From NCBI GenBank assembly GCA_963930775.1, contig OZ005703.1, forward strand, positions 1,488,001-1,552,000: a stretch of 64,000 nt of DNA, written 5' to 3'. This stretch comes from Cliona cf. orientalis (taxonomy: Eukaryota; Porifera; Demospongiae; Clionaida; Clionaidae). The translations under genes and the position numbers were made by a program. Shown piece after piece: positions 56,865 to 64,000 of the stretch; position 1 is the stretch's first letter, and the number at the start of each line of letters is the position of its first letter. The notes under the pieces are model-generated. The model made no database searches. It had not been told where the DNA came from and saw only the letters and a list, made by a program, of their open reading frames with translations.

Positions 56865-59800
56865 ATGCAGTTCTACAGTAAAATCGTGTTGCTGTTCATC
56901 GCGGCGGTGTTGGTGTGTCGCAGGGTGCAATGCCGCTCATCAGGGCCGCCGGCAAGCGAGTTTCGTGACCAAGTGTGCAATGCTATGATGCCAAGCCATC
57001 CCGGCAATCCTGCTGCGCAAGATGGCAACGGTGGCTATACGATCACCACAGACCTACCCCGGATCAGCAATACCGAATACGCTTACACTGCTGGACAAAC
57101 ATACACCCGTAAGTGATATGCATATATTAAATATGGTGGAGATTCAACATGTATTCACTAAGAAGTTTTAGCTTCGTAATTTTTGGGGGGATTTCAGTGT
57201 ACTTATACTTTGATAGGTATAGCAAACCATGCACATTCTACAGGCTTGTGGATTTTCAACGGTGGTGTGGATATTCAATTAGTGATAATTAATTTTAGTG
57301 CTAACTGTACTGTGTTCCATGTGAGCTGCAATAGCTACTGACATGACATCCCAAATATTCATTTGTATTTCTTTTGAACTGTATAGTGACACTCAGTGGT
57401 CAGGAGTTTCGAGGCTTTCTTGTGATTGGACACGTCCCTAGTGATCGGCTGATGGTTCTTGGTGCGTTTGCCACGGACGGGGCCAACCAACAGGTTATCG
57501 AGGAGTGTGACACTGTGGGTGCGAACATGCAGGCCGCCATCGGGCACATGAATCAAGTAAACGCTGCATCGACTACTTTCTCGTGGACAGCACCTTCTGA
57601 AGCAGACGGAACGGTGGACTTCAGGTAAGCTCGTACATTCCAAGATTGAAGTTGATCAGTATCATATGTGACCGTCCACGAGAAAACCATGCATAATGCG
57701 CTGAAAAAATTTTTGAGTTAAGGCCACCATTACCAACTACAACCTTTGAACTATTGCTCCAGCAGATTTGAAGTCTCTAGCCCGTGTAGTCATGGAGATA
57801 TGAGCAAAAATGTACCCGGATCGCCCGTACTCGAGTATTGCAAAAAATTGCAATGAACATTGCTACGTACGTTGCACGCGGAAGTCCGTATACTCATCGT
57901 TTATGGTAAATACGTGGCCCCGCCCACAAAGTCAATGAGCCAGCTGGCTGCCAAAACGCTCGAACGAGAGCAGCAGCCAACGTTTCGATGGAAAAGAACA
58001 AGAAGACAAGCGTGTCTAAAGATCGTTAGTACAAAAATTCGAAGAAAGAAGTGACTGGAGAGTTTTTTCTGTGCAGCTGCCGTGCTTGCCTACCTGCAAC
58101 TATGGCAACGGCTCCGTATCATGGACGGCCAATGTTAGCTATACGGCCGACTTCTTCGAGCCATAACTCAGTAAGTATAGCGTTCTAGAAGCTACGAAGC
58201 AGATTTTTGTGTAGAGGAATGATTCCTCTATCGATCCATACAAAAAAGTGAAAATCGATAGTTATCACCATAGATGACTAAATTGGCCTGTATCTCAGAT
58301 TGATATCCAGCGCATTATGCATGGTTTTCTCGTGGACGGTCACATATAATTATTATCCTCCAATACAAGTCAGTTAGGCTTAATTGCTTGAAATGCATTA
58401 TTTTTACTCTGCACACGCGGTATACATTGTACAAACTATTGAAAGTCTAGAACTTGAATTCAATCTTGCCCATTGTACGTTGAAAAGGATCTAGGAATTG
58501 TGCTTATTAATTTTTTTAATTTTCACGGTTGGGGAATTATTTGCAAAAAGCGCAAAAATTGGAACCCTCAAGTTTCCTGCTATACATGTACAATAATATG
58601 CAACCTCATTGCTTGCAAAAACTGCTGACATAGCACTAGGCATACTGCATAGTACTGCTGTGCTTATTGTGTAAATCACATGCAATGTGCATTCTGTTTA
58701 CGTAATGCATGACTATCACATTGCAATAATAATTTTATAGCTACAATGGATATAGATTGTTGGGTGCAATCGCGCCCACAGTCTTGCATGCACTATAAGT
58801 GCTTCAATAGTAGTAGGCATATTTCAAATAGCTGCCATGTATAATAGTATAATATCTATGAAGGTCTGTCGAGTCGATATCTATGATAATTATTAATTTT
58901 ATAGGTTCACTGTGGTACGAACAAGAGATATATTCTTTGTGGCCCAGAGTGCAGCACAGACCTCGGTAAGCCTAAATTGCTATAAATATCATAGTGTCCT
59001 GAGTAAGCATCCATGGACGCTCAACTCATGTACATGCAGTATTGGTCTGCATGAGCGCCTACCCAGGATATAAATTGCATGCATATAATATAATATTGTA
59101 TAGAAGCTGCTACATTGATCCCTTGAATTTTGGTGCATGGGCGCTTACTTGGGATTGATCGCTTATGTGATCGATTGATATAGTACAGTAATCTACTGTT
59201 TGCAATAATATATTCCAGCTTGATCCCATTGTTGATCCAACGGCACTACCACCTGTACCTCCAACTCTACCGGTAAGTGTATTCATAGATCACGGGTCCA
59301 AGTGCATGGTGAAAAGGATTATTATTATGGTTATTGAAGGCAATGTGGGGGGGGGGGGGGGGGGGGGGCAGAGTAAACACTACATGTTTGTAGGTGGATG
59401 GCTGTTTCATGTTATAGCCTCATCCCGCCAGACCACTCCCAGAGAGAATCAAGATTTTAGTGGCCTGAGGCTATTACAGAAGCGTCGATCCCTACTACAA
59501 TGAACTATTATTATTATGCGTACGTTGAATTATATAGGAGCGTGATCCTGAGGACTACCGTCTGACCTTCCGTAGTCCTCCCAACTGCCTGCTCGACGAG
59601 TGCAATGTGTTTGTTGGAATTGACACGAATAACGGAAGCTCTGATTACTTGGATATCACGATGCAGGGCGTGGCTGGAGGCTGGCTAGCAGTGGGATTCT
59701 CATTCACAGCCAACATGGTAGGTTAATGGATTTGCTGCAACTCTTAAAACGAGTTACGTACATATAATATACTATATTATAGGTTACTTGCGAAGAAGTC

Positions 59801-62800
59801 ATAATAATAATATGTGACCGTCCATGACAAAACAAACCATATTGCGCTGACAACCGATTTTTAGTTAAGGCCACCATTACCAAGCACAACCTTTGAACTA
59901 TTGCTCCTGCAAATTTGAAGTCTCTAGGCCGTGTAGTCATGGAGATATGAGCCAAAATGTACCCGGATCGCCCGTAATAAAAATGTGCAGCAAGCATAAT
60001 AAAACATTGCTACGTACGTTGCACGCGGAAGTCCGTATACTCGCCGTTTATGCAAAGTACGTGGCCACGCCCACTAAGTCAAAGAGCCAGATGGCGGCCA
60101 AAATGTTGGAAAGAAAGCAGCAGCCGGTGTTTCGATGGAAAAGAATGAAAAGATAAGCGTGTCTATAGATCGTTAGTACACAAAATCGAAGAAAGAAGTG
60201 TCAGGAGAGTTTTTTCTGTGCAGCTGCCGTGCTTGCCTACCTGCAACTATGGCAACGGCTCCGTATCATGGACGGTCAATGTTAGCTACCCGGTCGGCTT
60301 CTTCGAGCCATAACTCAGTAAGTATAGCGTTCTAGAAGCTACGAAGCAGATTTTTGTGTAGAGGAATGATTCCTCTATCGATCTATGCCAAAAAGTGAAA
60401 AATGATAATTATCACCTTGGGCAACTAAATAGGCCTGTATCTCAGATTGATATCCAGCGCAATATGGTTGGTTTTGTCATGGACGGTCACATATTATAAT
60501 TGTTGCAATCAACTTTATGTACGTACATATCAATATAATTGTTATATAATAATTATTATTGGCTGTACTTGTATGTGCGAGCACATGAGTACTAATCACT
60601 GTGCCTTGATTGTGCTCGGAAATGTGTCTCACCTAAACATCTAATTTGCTATTAATTTTTTTCTTTCAGTTTGATGCTGATGTAGTTGGCTGTATAAGGG
60701 ACCCCAACACAAATGAGATCACAGCCATAGACACTTGGAATTCTGTTGATGAGAGAACTAACACTAGGGATGCTACTCAGGACATTGTACTCTTCAACTC
60801 AAGTTTTGTAAATTCGACCATATCGTGCACATTTTCGAGGCTTATCACAGGCAGCGACCCCGCCCCTCAGGACCGCAATCTCAATAGTGACTATTTCATC
60901 CTCTACGGGTACAGGGGAGCGGATAATCCAGCCAGTGACATAATGAGGTTCCCCTTTCATGTCAACGCCACTCCTGTCTCTAGTCCTGTGATGTTTAACC
61001 CCGTCAATGGCAATAATCAGCCATTCAACGGAGTAACAATTCCAGTAAGTTATTATAATACCGTAATTTGCATAAATTTTATTCACAAAACTATGAAAAT
61101 TTCACAAATTATGGCAAAAATTGCGCATGCATTGTACAGTTTGTAGTAATTTGGGGTGTGATAGAGTACTATAATCTTATTATCTACTAGGTGCGTGATC
61201 CAGAAGACTACCGTTTGACCTTCCGCACCCCAGAAGGATGTAACGTGACCAACTGCACCAGTTTCGTTGGAATCGACACCAACACTGGTAATCCTGGGAT
61301 CCTTGATATCTACATGGAGGGAGAGGCTCAGGGATGGGTGGCCGTTGGCTTCACTGCCACCAGGGACATGGTGAGAATGGAGATGCATATACGTACAGTG
61401 TATATCCGTATAGTGGGAAATGTTGATAAGCATTAAGTTTGGCAAAGAAGTCATCAGAGAGCATTGGCAGATTTTAATTTTGGTGACTGTGAACGCTTCC
61501 ATAGGCACAAATAAGATAATGCATGATATAATTATAATATTGGTGTATTTTAAATTTGGTGATTTTCTGTAAATCACCATGCCATATTAGTACCCTTGCC
61601 AAAATTTTCCACTAGACGGTAAGGCCACTCCAAATCAATTAGTAGTTTCTCATCTCCCTTAATTTCCGCCTGCATGCATTTTGTGATTAGGAGCACATAA
61701 TAATATTATTATACCGCCTCCTTTTTGCAAGCGATTTTGACGACCATTTCCATCAAAATTACACATATTGACGACCATTACCACTGCCTGCTCGCATCAA
61801 TTTTGAGCTCAGAGGGGATGAGCCTAATCATTTCCTAAGAAAAAGATACAGAGATTTTATTAATTATTTTTAGCAATTGTTGCACGGCTGTTAAAATCAG
61901 TAGCATCGATAGTTACTTTCTTTGTCTGTCTTTCACAGTTTGATGCAGATGTCGTTGCCTGTAATAGAGACCCTGGTACCAACATGATAGAAGCACTGGA
62001 CACCTATAACCTCCCTTTTAATACCAGAAATAATTTGGTTGATGCTAGGCAAAATGTGCAACTCTTCAATGGTTCATTTGATGGAAGCAGAATCATCTGC
62101 ACGTGAGTCACTAATGTTGAACTAGAGCTCCATAGTGGTACTACACATTCTGTACAACTTTGCAATTTTTTTTTGGTTTGATGACCATTACCAATATTGG
62201 ACTTGAGCAAATCGACCATTAAATTTTGTATTTACCAAATTGTACAATCCAGTGGTACAATATATTATATGTACTATTAAGTTTTTCCTTCTGTTTTGTT
62301 TCAGAGTTGGCAAAGAGATTGCTGCAAGAGACCCAGTCCCTCAGGACGTCAACTTGAACTCTGTCAATCTCTATGTTCTGTGGGGTATTAGAGTGAACGA
62401 CTCCCAGCCAGGCATGCTGCTTACCCACGGTGCTGATGTTCCTGAAAGGAGTCTGGAGCAGATCAGCCCTACTGGCATTGTACTAGATATTCCTGTGAGT
62501 TGCCATAATTTGGCATCTCTAAGCTGCTGGGGGGGGGGGGGGGGGGGGGGGAGTTGAATAGTAGTGGCCAATCCCAAATCAGTTAATGATTTCTCGTCCC
62601 TGCTTAATTTCCTCCAGCTTACATCAATTTCCAGGTTAAAACTTGTGAATTTGACGACCATTTCCTCATGAAATCCTGCCAGTTCACAGATTGATTTTGT
62701 AGTGGCTTTTTAGTGGATAAATATGATGCATGTACTACGATATTATTATCATTACAGAACCGAGCTCCTGGTGATTATCGCCTGAGGATTCGTAACCCTC

Positions 62801-64000
62801 CCGGCTGTGCTCCATCGGAATGTGAGCTCTATGTTGGCATTGACACCAACACTGGTGATGCTGGGTTCCTGGACATCTATATAGAGGGAAATGCACAGGG
62901 ATGGGTGGCTGTCGGCTTCTCTGATTCAAGAGATATGGTGATTATGTAATTCTAATAATCTAGTGCAAACTACATGTAAAACAGTAGTTTCAGTTACTAT
63001 AGTCAATTTAAAGATGCATTGTGAATAGTCCTGTAAAGTGAATTAGTATTACATCATACCTGATCATGAAGGCACTATAAGGTGGTTCCCATGGCATGGC
63101 TACAACATTAGCACTGTCAACAGCAATTACGCCAATACAAAATCAATTAATGGTCCACCACCAGTCTCACTTAGTGTCGATGCACATCCATAATCTTTAT
63201 CATCGTTGATATCCATCACCCTGCAGCTTGCAGCTGATGTAGTTGGCTGTAACGTGGATCCCGATACCAATATGGTTGCGGTTGTGGACACATGGAACCT
63301 CAATCAAGGCAGGGGCAACATCTTGGATGCAACTCAAGATGTGGAGCTCTTCAATGGCAATTTTACGAATGGAAGGATAACTTGCACGTAAGTGCCTATA
63401 GAGTGTTGATATTGACCCTGATTAATATTGTACAGTGGAATCTCTCTATTATATTCCGGACACCCTTGGGACAATTTTAGTGATTTGAGAGCATAATGGT
63501 TACTATAGTCTACTCTACTATCGTGAATCAGAAATGTTGTAGTGATTAATTATTATTTCCTGTTGCAGATTTGCCAAAAGAATAGCCGCAACTGATGTCA
63601 ATCAGGATCTTAATCTCAACGCTGACCTCTTTGTCATGTACGGTGTTGGTCCGGACGGCAGTGGGGCTCAGGCCCTCAGAAGCCACGTCCAGGGAGCTGC
63701 AGGCAACCCTCTGCTCTCAGAGAACAGAGTGAATGCTGCAGAGGATATGGGAGACCTGATCAACAATCTCGCTGTTCCAGTACTAATAATAATATTATTC
63801 ACTATTAATTTTGGATGTGTAATATAATTTCATTATCTAGTGAGGAACTACAAATTGGCCTAAAATTCCCTCCTGAAATTAATATGACAGGATTTTCACT
63901 GTAAATTCTCATTATACATGTACTACATTACAGAACCGAGCTCCTGATGATTATCGTCTAAGGATCCGTGACCCTCCCGGCTGTGCTCCATCGGAATGTG
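56865..64000 (+). CDS. Reeler plus tandem DOMON-domain secreted or surface protein (partial, runs off the window)
   Basis: Thirteen exons seen: 56865-57108, 57387-57624, 58905-58965, 59219-59272, 59538-59717, 60670-61044, 61191-61370, 61939-62102, 62305-62494, 62758-62937, 63227-63387, 63569-63779 and 63934-64000+. About 768 aa so far. The signal peptide is ~1-23 (KIVLLFIAAVLVC). A Reeler domain follows (CNAMMPSHPG, GYTIT, FRGFLVIG, TFSWTAP, FTVVRTRDIFFVAQ). Then come DOMON units, each starting with a 180 nt exon (DYRLTFRSPP, VFVGIDTNNG, GWLAVGFS) followed by a (F/L)xADVVGC half. Three units are complete and a fourth begins. Reeler-DOMON arrangements occur in ferric-chelate reductase-like (FRRS1) proteins, where a cytochrome b561 core would follow; whether one does lies outside the window. 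DOMON domains can bind heme or sugars; neither is shown here. Confidence 0.88.
57667..58344. mobile_element. TA-flanked TIR element, copy 1
   Basis: The first 37 bases (TGTGACCGTCCACGAGAAAA...) are the exact reverse complement of the last 37, with TA on both sides. The ~678 bp interior matches 59813-60491 closely. A short frame through it (about 57860-58054) is partly kept in both copies but matches nothing I know. TA duplication suggests a Tc1/mariner-type mobiliser. It lies in intron 2 of the Reeler-DOMON gene. Confidence 0.85.
59347..59368. repeat. 22-base G homopolymer
   Basis: An uninterrupted G run in intron 4 of the Reeler-DOMON gene. Confidence 0.95.
59813..60491. mobile_element. TA-flanked TIR element, copy 2
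   Basis: Same family as 57667-58344, now in intron 5. The ends TGTGACCGTCCATGACAAAA... match each other with about one mismatch over 37 bases but differ from copy 1 at several positions. TA flanks both ends. Confidence 0.85.
62529..62551. repeat. 23-base G homopolymer
   Basis: An uninterrupted G run ~35 bases downstream of the exon 9 donor of the Reeler-DOMON gene. Confidence 0.95.

Noticed and set aside
57860-58054. Small frame in the TA-flanked element, partly kept at 59893-60156
   Set aside because: The two copies are closely similar overall, so the frame is kept without needing selection; no known domain.

Overview
The window is animal nuclear DNA. Genes have many GT-AG introns of roughly 50-1800 bp, long multi-domain ectodomains, a receptor tyrosine kinase, a tandem-domain receptor tyrosine phosphatase, CARM1, ATG4, inversin and a Reeler/DOMON protein. 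A sponge (Porifera, probably a demosponge) fits best. The reasons are the compact gene-dense layout, AT-rich introns full of short foldback elements, and a single-exon TKL kinase/coiled-coil/Kelch gene of a type I associate with sponge kinase expansions. The taxon is an inference from gene content, not a search result. No prokaryotic, CRISPR or viral sequence was seen.

Layout. 1-4902: gene-poor, with tandem repeats, a ~330 bp-arm inverted repeat, small terminal-inverted-repeat (TIR) elements and one unassigned ORF. 4903-7104 (+): single-exon kinase/coiled-coil/Kelch gene. 7280-8130 (-): NADAR protein, head to head with ATG4 (8317-13186, +, 8 exons). 14344-15946 (-): exosome subunit EXOSC3/RRP40, head to head with a receptor tyrosine kinase (16092-19610, +, 8 exons) whose ectodomain reads as a WIF domain. 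19931-25687 (+): CARM1, 12 exons. 27129-42412 (-): a 22-exon receptor protein tyrosine phosphatase with Ig and FN3 repeats, an active D1 and a D2 whose catalytic Cys is Asp. 42999-44137 (-): small REX1BD-like gene, head to head with PIGW (44221-46193, +). 46298/46306-56647 (-): inversin-like ankyrin/IQ protein, head to head with a Reeler plus tandem DOMON gene (56865 to beyond the window end, +).

Four of the ten neighbouring gene pairs are divergent with only ~80-220 bp between start codons, so bidirectional promoters look like the local rule. Functionally the genes are a housekeeping mixture (autophagy protease, RNA exosome, arginine methylation, GPI-anchor acylation) plus signalling and surface genes (RTK, RPTP, inversin, DOMON). 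I see no operon-like pathway linking them.

The introns hold the more unusual structure. There are tandem duplications that copy splice donors (ATG4 intron 6, inversin intron 15), perfect short palindromes with shared ends, a miniature inverted-repeat element (MITE) nested in another MITE with readable target-site duplications, a two-copy TA-flanked element whose paired ends match each other better than they match the other copy, and a hammerhead-ribozyme-like core. Gene models were built by eye from splice consensus, reading phase and domain continuity; exon boundaries are given in each entry.
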